Part shown: in pieces, positions 36,520-53,349 of the stretch
Numbering within the stretch: the first letter of the stretch is position 1
Layout of the letters: each line of letters starts with the position of its first letter
Program-made: the position numbers and the translations under genes
Notes under the pieces: model-generated
What the model was told of the DNA's origin: nothing
The model's input: only the letters and a program-made list of their open reading frames with translations
The model's database searches: none
Source of the DNA: Amphiura filiformis
Taxonomy: Eukaryota; Echinodermata; Ophiuroidea; Amphilepidida; Amphiuridae
Reading direction: 5' to 3'
Length of the DNA: 64,000 bases
Assembly: GCF_039555335.1 (NCBI RefSeq)
Contig: NC_092628.1
Coordinates: 102,322,647-102,386,646 of the forward strand

Positions 36520-37221
36520 AATAAGACTAGTAGAGTTGCACCCAATTTGGCAATCGCTCCCAAACTAAAGCTACATGTAGAAAGCAATGGTGCTCTAGTT
36601 TTTAGGCAGCTTGACATCAAATAACATTCACACATAGTACCCAGCTTGATTTGGATCAGCTGCATAGCCTAAATGCCCTTTCAAATTCTTAATTTGAGGG
36701 AGGGTACTATTGCCTGAGTTTAGTGAGTTGGGATTTGAAACCTGGACCTCTCTGGATTACATAGACTCATGTTGCCCTGTTGAAATGGGCTATATTTGAA
36801 TTAATCAAACATTCCATCCCAGTGAAATCTGATGCATAAAATTCAACAGAATATGAATGTATTTGATATGTATGTAGGGCTCAAAACTTCTGAAAGTTAT
36901 TTATCAAAATGTGACCAGATAGATAACCTTGCTATCCATGACCCCACTACAATGACTTTCTAATTCCATTCTGAATATACCTTACCTTTAAGGGAGTTCT
37001 TGACCAAATTATGATCAGAGCATGTTAATCTACATGTAGCATCTTGTACTCCCCTACATCCAAGCATATATGATTGGAGTAATAGTATTAATTTTGAAGT
37101 ATTATGCACAGCACAATAGTGAATCTAGAATCAACATATTTACCAAAGCTGTCTCAGACTAAACTCACTGTCACCACACCCAACCAACCTGAATGTACAT
37201 GTATGGTCTCTTTCCCTTATC
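36520..37221. other. Non-coding stretch
   Basis: Nothing recognised. Confidence 0.3.
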
Positions 37222-37228
37222 AGGAATT

Positions 37229-37281
37229 TTTCATGAGTTGCTTGCTGACATTGTGATTGGACTACATAAACAGAGAGGCAT
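37229..37281 (+). pseudogene. PLD6-like exon fragment, opposite strand to PLD6
   Basis: The plus strand encodes HELLADIVIGLHKQRG, against HELLADIMIELQKQRG in PLD6 exon 1 on the minus strand. About 50 nt align with roughly seven mismatches; similarity then stops. It is preceded by TTCCCTTATCAG, which could be a splice acceptor. No HKD exon or N-terminal part is seen nearby on this strand. Likely the remnant of an inverted partial duplication, or less likely an exon of a paralogue. Confidence 0.6.
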
Positions 37282-37589
37282 GGAATGCATCAATTGCATA
37301 GGTATGCAACAAGTTTTCGGCCTTATAATACCAAGCAGCGGTGCACCTATTGAGTTTGTGGCAGGGTTTATTACATTCTGCCATATTCTTGGGGTGATTA
37401 GTTACTTTTGAAATAATATTGCCACTTCGCAAATCCTGATACAAAAGGGTAGGCCTACTGGAGAACTCTCCCCCATTCCAAGGTTCAGTTTTTGCTGATA
37501 GTCCAACATTTCACAAATTCTATTAAATTTGATCTCAAGTATAGAATGTCAAAAGTCTAAGTTAAAGCCATAATGTATGATAATTATAT

Positions 37590-37700
37590 CACACATTTCA
37601 AAAAATCAGTAGGACATTCCTCGTATTCAGAATTCAATTGGATATGTCTGATCATGGACTTGTATCTCATGTTTGTCCCACAAAAATACTGTTGAATTTT
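37590..37700. mobile_element. Degenerate end of a family-2 TTAA element
   Basis: Contains GACATTCCTCGTATTCAGAA, TTGGATATGTCTGAT and TGTCCCACAAAAATACTGT, the right-arm order of the foldback family seen at 4702 and 10255. The opposite end is missing. It lies just downstream of the PLD6 stop codon. Confidence 0.65.
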
Positions 37701-37867
37701 TAAATGTCAAACAGTATACCGCAGAGTTAATTTTTGGAATGTACAAACCTCGTCTGTGTTGATCTTGTCCAATCTAATGACAACCTGCAGCAACCACTAA
37801 CAGTCAAGTATCATACTATGTACATGTACCAGTAGTTGAAAAAAAGGCACATGTACCCTGCAAGTGT

Positions 37868-38109
37868 TTAATATTTTATCGAATCTAATAGACTACGATT
37901 AACTGGATCAAAAAGTTCCCATAATTTGTCAAACTCGTTGTTGTATGGGTTCACAAGTTCTTTTTCATCGGTGATCAGGACATTGTCATTGTTTCTTGTC
38001 ACACCATTGAAACTCCAGTTGAAAGACCCATTAATGAGAAGTTTTCTGTCAACAAGTACAAACTTATGATGCATCAGTGTATTTGTAAGGTCGATTCGCA
38101 CTTCAATAC
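37868..38109 (-). CDS. PLD6: PLD6 exon 2 (HKD exon)
   Basis: The acceptor TTTTTTCCTCAG precedes GTATTGAAGTG, completing the glycine split across the intron. The exon encodes GIEVRIDLTNTL, the HKD motif and the C-terminal tail, ending DSIKY and TAA. Confidence 0.93.
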
Positions 38110-41100
38110 CTGAGGAAAAAACAAACAAAAACAAAATATAAGATTACAAAGTTATTACCCAGGTACTTACCACTACAAAAATTCAGTTTTCATAAAATAA
38201 GGAAATGATCAGATGATCAATATTACCGTAGTGTTTTTGTTTATGTTGTGAATTTATATTGAACACAATACAAATAAATAGTGGAAACTAAAAAAAACCC
38301 ACAAAATTCCTGATTACTGTGATGTGCATACATTTTGTGTATAGTGATAAAAAGTGATAAAAATATAACACCGGTTTATCATTTATGCAGAATGTATTCC
38401 AACTCTCAAGACATTTATGGGAAAAGATGACATTGCGTACCGTACTTAAGGCCAGAGTAATGGAAGACACATTTGTCCACGACCGAATTTGAGATTTTTT
38501 GATATTTATCAACACTAAGATGTATTCTTTCACTTGAAACTGATAAAATACAACTTGCTAATATTTATTCGTATTTTTGCTTGATTTATTTCACTCTTTT
38601 CAACTCTAAAAAGTCACATGGCTCAAGACAGCTTTGTAAATTTGCGTGAAATAATGAGTCAGAAATGCGCTTGAATGCCAAATATTGTGATTACTGCTTA
38701 GCTGATTCGCGTCGCGTGACGCTTGGCATAACTCTGCGCGTATGTCCAACGCAGATCAAAAGGCGCATTCGGTATGTTGTTAACGCCAGCAAATGTGGTG
38801 TAAACAAAACAAAAATTTGCAGTCAAAATGCCACTTAGATTTTTTAATTATTTTGAATTTTGGCGCACTGAAAGCAGAGATTATAGATTCATTGGTGCAA
38901 AAAGATGCATATTTAGACCATGCACCAGATACAGCTTTTACAAGTGTGAAAGTCTTGCCGTTTTAAAATTTAAGGACGTTTTGTGCATAATTTTGACATT
39001 TTTTTACTAAAACATCGATTTCTCAGAGTTAACTCGAAAAATATGCAAGCAAAAGGTAAACTTTTTGCACTATCCTTTAGAGTACATCAAAGTCTAGGGA
39101 AGGTTTTTTCATTTTTTCAAAATATTTGTTTTAAACAAAATCTACACCATTATGTGCAATTTTAGCTTAATAGAGTGACAAAATGGCTTTTTTCACATGT
39201 TTTTTTCTATATTTCTAAAAAATAGGCGAATTTCAAAAAAAAAAAAACCTTCCCTAAGTTCATGTCTCTTCTTCATGAAAAGCTAACTGATTTTTTTTTT
39301 ACTCCGAACGGATTTTTTTTCTAAGTTGTCACAAAAAAATTGGGGTAAAAGAGTGAATTTTTGTGATTTTTTCAAAAACTTGATTTTTGAACAAATCTGA
39401 CGTCACCATGGGATTCCTTGACTCATTTCCTTTCCAAAAATGTATAGTTTTATATACTTTGGACATATAATTAAGAAATAATGAAGCTCGAAAAGGTCCA
39501 TGTTCTCTCCCATTACTCTGCCCTTAAGGCCAGAGTAAGGGGAGACACATTCGTCCACACCCGAATTTGAGATTTCTTGATATTTATCAACACTAAGATG
39601 TATTCTTTCACTTGAAACTGATAAAATACAACTTCCTAATATTTACTTGTATTGTTGCTTGATTTATTTCACTCTTTTCAACTCTAAAAAGTCACATGGC
39701 TCAAGACAGCTTAGTAAATTGGCGGGAAATAATGAGTCTGCAAGGCGCGAATGCGAAATATTCTATGTAGTTTTCTATGCGCGCGATTAGCGTCGGCGTG
39801 TGTGGCGCTTAACTCTGCTGCGTATGTCCAATGCAGTCAAAGGCGCATTCGGTATGTTGTTAACGCCAGCAAATGTGATGTAAACAAAAATTTTTAATTA
39901 TTTTGGATTTAGGCGCACTAAAAGCAGATATTATACATGTAGATTCATTGGTGCAAAAAGATGCATATTTAGACCATGCACCAGATACAGCTTTTACAAG
40001 CGTGAAAGTCTTGCCGTTTTAAAATATAAGGATGTTTTGTGCATAATTTTGACATTTTTTACTAAAACGCGATTTCTCAGAGTTCATTTTTAACAAATAT
40101 TATGCGATTTTTGTGACAAGATAACTTTCGAAAAATATGCAAGCAAAACGTAAACCTTTTGCACTATCGTTTAGAGCAAATCAAAGTCTAGGGAAGGTTT
40201 TCTCATTTTTTCAAAATATTTGTTTTGAACAAAAATATACACCATTAATCCATTATGTGCAATTTTTAGCTTAATAGAGTGACAAAATTGCTTTTTTTAC
40301 ATGTTTTTTTGCAATATTTCGAAAAATAAGACAAATTTCAAAAATATAAAAAAACTTTCCCTAAGTTCATGTCTCTTCTCCATGAAAAACTAACTAATTT
40401 TTTTTTACTCCAAACGGATTTTTTTTTAAGTTGTCACAAAAAAATTGGGGTAAAAAAACTGTGCATTTTTGTGATTTTTTCAAAAACTCAAGATTTTTGA
40501 ACAAATCTGGCGTCACCATGGGATTCCTTGACTCATTTCCTTTCCAAAATGTATAGTTTTATATACTTTGGACATACAATTCAAAAATAATGATGCTTGA
40601 AAAGGCCTGTGTTCTCTCACATTACTCTGCCCTTAAATAGATGGCCAATCAGATTGTATTTTAATGTACACGATGAAAGATAAACAATTTCGTTGTGGAA
40701 TTCGAAATAAAAATTACTTCTCTGATGCTAGCAGTTAAAGAAGGTCCATCATTTGTTATCTGACGTAAAATACAAATACATCTTTAATTCTCATTATTAC
40801 TGTACTGTCTTGAGACTGAGCGAGTCTGCAGCTTTTTGAAATTGAAAGGCAGTTTACATGTATTATATAGCGCATCTTATCATAAGTGTATGTAGTCCTG
40901 CCAGCAAGACTTCAGTCTTTATCATAATGACATCTACGGACCTGAATATGACGAGTTACAGTTACTGGAACTAAAGTGTATGGTGGTGTTAGTCTTACCT
41001 GCTGTTTTCAGCCTACATATTTGACAGTTACTTGATGTTAATGCTTCATCATCTGTGATAATCCTGACAAGGACACCTCTCTGTTTTTGTAGTTCAATCA

Positions 41101-41470
41101 TAATATCAGCAAGCAATTCATGACAGATTGTGTACACGCACACATCCAAAGTTTTCTGTGTTTTCAACAGGTGTTTTGTCAGCTGGAAGAATGATGAGTC
41201 TTTTGAGTGCGAATATGTGCAAGACTCGCTGCCACAATGTTTACCATTACTGAATACAAAATACTTGCACAGATACTGGCGATCAGGAAAAAAGATCACT
41301 TCATGAAAAGATTTCTTTTTGGATGTAAGCTTAAAATTTGATGATGGAGGAGCAGACGACGAAACCAAATGTAATATTTTGTGAGGGATCCGAAGTCGAT
41401 ACAAAAGGTATATTGCATTCGCGGCGAGTCCTGTCACTATGATTGAAGGCAGCCAGACTTTCAACGGCAT
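37868..41470 (-). CDS. PLD6: Mitochondrial cardiolipin hydrolase / zucchini-type nuclease, two coding exons
   Basis: Complete gene: exon 1 41470-40999, exon 2 38109-37868, giving 237 aa, close to the usual 220-260 aa. The splice is CA|GTAAG to CTCAG|GT, phase 1. Seen in the protein: N-terminal hydrophobic anchor (about residues 6-25), a CCCH zinc-finger-like group C68-C79-C84-H88, HELLADIMIEL, and the phospholipase D signature H171-x-K173-x4-D178 followed by NGSFNW. Members of this family are dimeric single-HKD enzymes on the mitochondrial outer membrane that cut cardiolipin and/or piRNA precursors (established for mouse and fly). Catalytic and zinc residues look intact. It is head to head with TVP23; 76% of the intron is two TTAA elements. 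Confidence 0.93.
38446..39527. mobile_element. TTAA-flanked 1.1-kb element, family 1 (copy 2), in PLD6 intron
   Basis: TTAAGGCCAGAGTAATGGAA at the left and CATTACTCTGCCCTTAA at the right; reverse orientation relative to 6695-7803. The interior matches that copy closely (for example TTGGTGCAAAAAGATGCATA and AACTCATTTC-type ends). Confidence 0.88.
39524..40636. mobile_element. TTAA-flanked 1.1-kb element, family 1 (copy 3), in PLD6 intron
   Basis: Same orientation as copy 2 and directly abutting it: the TTAA at 39524-39527 serves both. Ends TTACTCTGCCCTTAA at 40636. No coding capacity. Confidence 0.88.
40999..41470 (-). CDS. PLD6: PLD6 exon 1
   Basis: The ATG at 41470 is chosen because the hydrophobic membrane anchor follows directly (MPLKVWLPSIIV). 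The frame stays open to the donor GCAG|GTAAGAC. It encodes the anchor, the CCCH group and the first half of the PLD fold. Confidence 0.92.
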
Positions 41471-41854
41471 TTTGACAAAATTTGGGGAACTAGGGACGGT
41501 AAAGTTAACATTTCATTTCCTGGCACTTCTCGCAGTTCTTGCACATGGATCAAAATTCAGCAACCTTGTGATGTGCCTAACAACACCTGCCATTAGTGGC
41601 ATGTTCATGTGCAGGCGTAGGGATATCTATGTTAACAAATAATTACTTATTAGTAATTTTAGTAATAGATTTGCAAACTTTTCAAAATATAATATTTAGA
41701 AATCATAATTTATTGATGAGGTCTAATGTGAGCTTTATTATGTACTTAAAAACCTTGCAAGGCTTGCATGAGTTAAACTTTTAAAATGCACTATTTTTAA
41801 ACAACCTGTTATTAAAATCTCGTATGAAATAGCGAGAAAGCACGAGAAGACAAC
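41471..41854. promoter_or_regulatory. Probable bidirectional promoter PLD6/TVP23
   Basis: Only 384 bp separate the divergent start codons. No clear TATA box was picked out. Transcription start sites cannot be read from sequence, so the promoter role is inferred from the spacing. Confidence 0.5.
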
Positions 41855-48870
<7,016 letters not shown>

Positions 48871-49804
48871 TAATGGACTGATATTGAGACCAAACAAGGG
48901 TGAAAATGATGGGCTTTAGACCTGTTACTTGCCTACTGTAGCCCATTGAGAATAAAAATTATGACACCAGGCTATACACTTTTTGTCCTGAACATAGCCC
49001 ATCACCATGAAGTCTAGACATATTCAAGGAAATGGTGAACCAAAATGGGGTTTCTCTGCAATGTGAGGTCATAGTTTGTTATTTTTGAATGGAGGCTATT
49101 GAACTGTGTCATATTGGATATCAGACCAGTTGAGCTTAAATACTCACTTTTTCCTAAACTGAGTTCTGGTAGAAAAGCTCTTATTTTCACCCTTGACCAT
49201 CACCATCATTTCTAAGGTGGTGGCAGGTGCATTTCAAAAAGGAAGACAGTACCTTGATAGAACATTTTGTATTCCTTCAAAACAAATTTATCGCTGTCTT
49301 GATCATGTATTTTGAATCTTTACTGTGAAGAGTTATTCTTTGGACTTCAAGCACAAGGGCATCAACTAAGAAGAATCTCATGAATGAACTTATATTCAGG
49401 CTGTGAAGTCATGTAAGGTGTGAACAGATGTGCTGCTGAATGGCAGACAACAAGTCAGCAAGCAACTTCCTTCAATCAAGCAGTTTTGACAGCTCAGGTG
49501 GCCCTGACACCCTACAAATGACCACTGTTATTGAAACATTGTATTATGTTCCAAATCTACACATTTCCATTGATAAGTCTGTACAAGTTGCAAAATGGAC
49601 TGCTTATATGTTTGTGTCAAAAGGTTGTTTGGAGGTCTGTTGGGTTTTGATATGAGGATATAATCAGTTTATGGTTCAACAGCCACTTTATTTAACACTC
49701 AAAGGTGGGTGGTCAGATGTTTCATATTTTTGTGTGTTTTGTACCTCACATTGAGGCTGTACCAAAATAATGTGTCTCCCAAGTTTTTCGCTTAACTGCA
49801 CATG
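48871..49804. other. Downstream of TVP23, probable 3' UTR and flank
   Basis: No second gene. A 71-codon frame at 49440-49655 has no domain. Confidence 0.4.
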
Positions 49805-50673
49805 CAGTTTGATTATAACACTGTATACTTTCAGTCATCTGGGATTTGATCAATTAGTAGATAATTAAATCTGGTCAACCAGAAAAAACTCACTTTTGGT
49901 CAGATGGAATCACCGACGTTTCGGCCAAAACCTTTGGCCTTCAGCTGAGTGGATGATTTAGGGTCATCCGAGGTCAATCGATGAGGAAGTTGCTTGATGA
50001 CCCGATCCCAACCATGTGACAGATTCACTCTAACGCCCCCGCTCATGTTGAGTGAGGGTTGTTCGGCTCGTACCCACACTGCTTCTTTGACTCCCCGTTC
50101 AAACCAACGGGGTTCACGGTCCAAAATGACAACGTCGTCAATGTCAAAACTGTGACCACTGCCCTCAAGGTGTTTGTAGACAGCTGAATCGTTGCCACTT
50201 GAACTGGCGCGTCTATGTTGGGACATGCGACTCTGCAGTGGTTGGCCGGTTTCACCAATGTAATGTTCTTGGCACACCTGATCTTCAGCGCACTGGACAC
50301 CATACACAACACCACTTATACGGCCCTTAGGCTGTTTGTCCTTTGGGTGTACTAGCGACTGCCGCAGGGTATTGGTTGGCTTGAAGTGTGTAGTGATGCC
50401 GTGATCGCGGTAGATCCTCTTTAGTTTCTCTGAAACATCCCCATGTTAGGGAATGGTGACAAAAGTCTTGGTACCAGAAAACGCGGTGGGTTCACTGGCT
50501 GGTTTAGCGTCTTTCTCACCACGATTTAGGGCCTTGTCAATTGCCCAGTCTTTGTAACCACACGTTTTCAAGAGAAACTAAAGAGGATCTACCGCGATCA
50601 CTGCATCATCTGACCAAAAGTGAGTTTTTTCTGGTTGACCAGATTTAATTATCTACTAACAGTTTGATTATAA
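49805..50673 (-). mobile_element. Penelope-like element, 5'-truncated, with inverted 52-bp arms and 14-bp TSD
   Basis: Target duplication CAGTTTGATTATAA at 49805-49818 and 50660-50673. Inside it lie a 36-nt tail (49819-49854) and a perfect 52-nt inverted pair (49855-49906 and 50607-50658). Between these, the minus strand encodes the RT thumb region plus a GIY-YIG endonuclease (described separately). Tails of 30-40 nt, variable duplications and inverted pLTR pieces are known for Penelope-like elements. A further 37 nt of RT sequence (50395-50431) reappears inverted at 50571-50607 with one mismatch, directly joined to the right arm. Confidence 0.85.
49900..50572 (-). pseudogene. Penelope-like RT C-terminus plus GIY-YIG endonuclease, one stop
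   Basis: One minus-strand frame runs from 50572 to 49900, broken only by TAA at 50446-50448. Order: YKDWAIDKAL, then the thumb region HFKPTNTLRQSLVHPKDKQP, then GVVYGVQC and EHYIGETG (the two halves of GIY-YIG), RMSQH, SGHSFD, LDREPRW and ERGVKEAVW with the expected catalytic glutamate. The Cys residues beside the GIY motif are typical of the Penelope type. The catalytic RT core is missing by truncation, so it cannot act alone. Confidence 0.85.
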
Positions 50674-51960
50674 GTAGCAAAAACGTATTTCACAACATGG
50701 AAACATATTGCAGGCTTAAAATTTCACTGGTTTTAGGAGAAAAATATTTCCATTCTTCTGATGCCCAAATCTAGTGTGCATCAACTTTCACTTCAAATAG
50801 TTTGAAACTTTGCGCTCACATATACCTTGGTAATATTGGCTGAACCAGGCACGCCACTGGTGTATTTGTTCAACTCAAAATTGTCATCAGAAGTAGATGC
50901 AAAATAAACAGCTCAAATGAAGAAAGCACACACATATGTGACCATCCTCCACAACTGAGCCCGGATGTCGCCAGTGCCACTATTGAGATATGCTCCATCG
51001 AACTTAACAATAAACAATAGGAAACAAAGGATTTATTGACTGTTTTATTGGTTTTTCACTACTTAAATGTCAAGTACTATAGACATGATATACATCATTT
51101 TAAAGCTAATTTTAAGCAGAATATTTTGGTTGAATATCTCAAAAATGATGATTGGCGACATCAGGGCTCAGTTGTGCTGAGGGGTCACATATAGGCAATA
51201 ACAGTACGGTAGCTAGAGTTGTTGTTAATTGTCAATAAGTATTTTTTCATAGAAAAATATTGGCAAAAAGGAAGAAAACTGAAGAAAAAATATGTCAAAA
51301 TGTTGCTATGTGAGCCCTTAATGCAGTAAATGCCAATCATGAAACAGCAATTTACTTATTCTAAACCAACTGAACTTTTATAATTAGCAATTTAATATTT
51401 GGAGAAATCGTTTGAATGCTGTAATTAAAAATTGCCTTCTCATATCGTTGTTAACATTTTTTTTGACCATTTTGGAATCCATTGGGCTATCCGCTATTCC
51501 AGTTAAAATCCATACATGCATATACCAGCTATGGAAGACATACCCCTAATCTACCACACAGGGAGCGTAAATTTCAAATGGGATTACTTGACTGGTTGAC
51601 TCAATTTAAAATCTATACCCCCTGTATGGGAGATTAATGTCATGTCTTTCATAGGGGGTGTATGGATTTTAAATGGAATGTCCCAAAAATGGTAAATTTG
51701 TCAATTTCTTGCAATTTGTTCACTTACAAAATCCAATGATAGAGGAGTATTATTTTTACTTCATTCACTGTATAAAATATACTTTTGGTACATTTGTAAC
51801 ATAGTAGGGTTATACATTAGATCCTCTGCATATGTACGAAATAGGGGGTGGGCAGGATTGACACAAAATTTGGGAGTATTTTCCCCTCAAATGCATTTAT
51901 TTGTACTTGACATGTAACATCTAAACTTAAATATGGCACAAAAAGTTTGGTATTTTAATG
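50674..51960. other. Non-coding stretch
   Basis: No exon seen. Around 51540-51680 an inverted pair contains ATGGATTTTAAAT and ATCTCCCATACAGGGGG-like text and may be a decayed MITE. Confidence 0.35.
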
Positions 51961-51964
51961 GTAT

Positions 51965-52173
51965 ACAGTAAAAAATTGTAATTAAGCATATGTGCCTAAT
52001 AACAAGTTGCTCTGCTTTTTTCCTTTTAATTTACAAATATCAGTGTTACAGATATTTGTAAATTAAAAGAACAAAAATTAAAAAGTTTAGCAAACTACCC
52101 TAAAAATTTGTTTTTGTCTGAGCAACTCGTTAATAGGCACATTTATATGCATATGTACAAATTTTTACGGTAT
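51965..52173. mobile_element. Foldback MITE, about 210 bp
   Basis: TACAGTAAAAAATTGTA and GCATATGTGCCTAATAAC at the left return inverted at the right (GTTAATAGGCACATTTATAT, TACAAATTTTTACGGTA). The centre is a hairpin with 19-nt arms at 52023-52041 and 52051-52069. Confidence 0.8.
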
Positions 52174-52424
52174 TTGTGTAATTTTGGTAAATATCAAAAA
52201 ATTCCAAAATAAGCCAGAACTTACATAAATTAACTGTCTTTCATCGAATCATCATTACAGCTGCCCTCAATTAAAGATATTTTCCTAATTTTTAAAAATG
52301 TGTCATCAACCTGACCTCGTTCCTATTGACAAAGTTCAGTTTTCCCATAAAAGGTAATTGTGACATCATTCATAGCAATATTATGATCATGAAAACTGCC
52401 ATCTAGCACGGCAATCATATTATG

Positions 52425-53004
52425 AAGAGCTTGTTTCCAAACCATGTTAAGTCCACAACCACATGTTTCTCATTTTGTGTGATACAATCACAATTACTTG
52501 TTACCTACAAGTTTGACATTACCAACAATGAGTTGTACCATCAACAAACCATTACTGTAAAAGTCAATATTTTCGCGAGAAGATATTTTCGCGATTTTGA
52601 AGATTTTGTCAATTGTGCGAGAATTAAATTTCGCGGTTTTGATATTGATACAATAGAAACCTAATACAAAAGGTTATTTTCGCGAGTTTTTATTTTCGCG
52701 ATTTTATGTCCACTCGCGAAATTCGCGAAAATAAAAACCTCACAAAAATTTCTACTTTTACAGTATTTACCCCAACAATGCTGCTATAACAACATGCAGA
52801 CTATTCTCATTTGGAAATCAAGGCCTAACACAGTATTGTTACTGTGCATCCATCCAAAGTTTGCTTTGTAATGGTGCCTCCAACTGAAATTACTAAACCT
52901 ATAGTATCACAACCCATTGGAATATCGCACTGTTTTTTCGCACAGGTACATGTAAATCAGAAACATGTGTTTGTGTACTTACCATGGTTTGGAAACAAGC
53001 TCTT
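52425..53004. mobile_element. MITE with AGCTTGTTTCCAAACC ends (copy 2), hosting a nested MITE
   Basis: AAGAGCTTGTTTCCAAACCA to TGGTTTGGAAACAAGCTCTT. The body matches 46267-46606 (GTGTGATACAATCACAATTA, ACAGTATTGTTACTGTGCAT) and is interrupted at 52555-52763. Confidence 0.87.
52555..52763. mobile_element. TA-flanked 209-bp MITE with CTGTAAAAGT ends, nested
   Basis: CTGTAAAAGT at the left, ACTTTTACAG at the right, TA at 52553-52554 and 52764-52765. The uninterrupted copy at 46267-46606 reads CATTATTTACC at this point, showing the single TA target. The interior is full of TTTTCGCGA motifs in both orientations. Confidence 0.9.
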
Positions 53005-53166
53005 CATATACTGGTCAGTCTGGTAGTCATCAAAAGAGTATATTACAGTGACTGTCACTGAGTACATATATGTATGCTGAGCCCATACATGTATCAAAAA
53101 CATGCATGTTCATAGTATTTGCAAGATATGAATGTAATGGTAAAGTTTGGTATTTTTAGTAAATTG

Positions 53167-53349
53167 TAATTCGCCAGCGAAGTGTTACGTGTAATCCGAT
53201 TATCACCATATCAACTGGATCACGCTTTTGAGTTCTACACCACGATCAAAATGATCGCAACACGAAGTCTATGGCATGTACTATCAACTCCAAAAGGTGC
53301 ATGATCCAGTTACCAGGGAGTTACATAACCACTTCGCTGTGAATTTGAA
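53167..53349. mobile_element. MITE with AATTCGCCAGCGAAGTG ends
   Basis: AATTCGCCAGCGAAGTG(T)TTACG at the left, GTTACATAACCACTTCGCTG at the right; imperfect inverted ends, 183 bp, no coding. Confidence 0.65.

Noticed and set aside
40934-40998. Extension of PLD6 exon 1 past 40999
   Set aside because: The frame continues but loses family similarity at a clear GTAAGA donor, and the HKD exon joins in phase at 38109.
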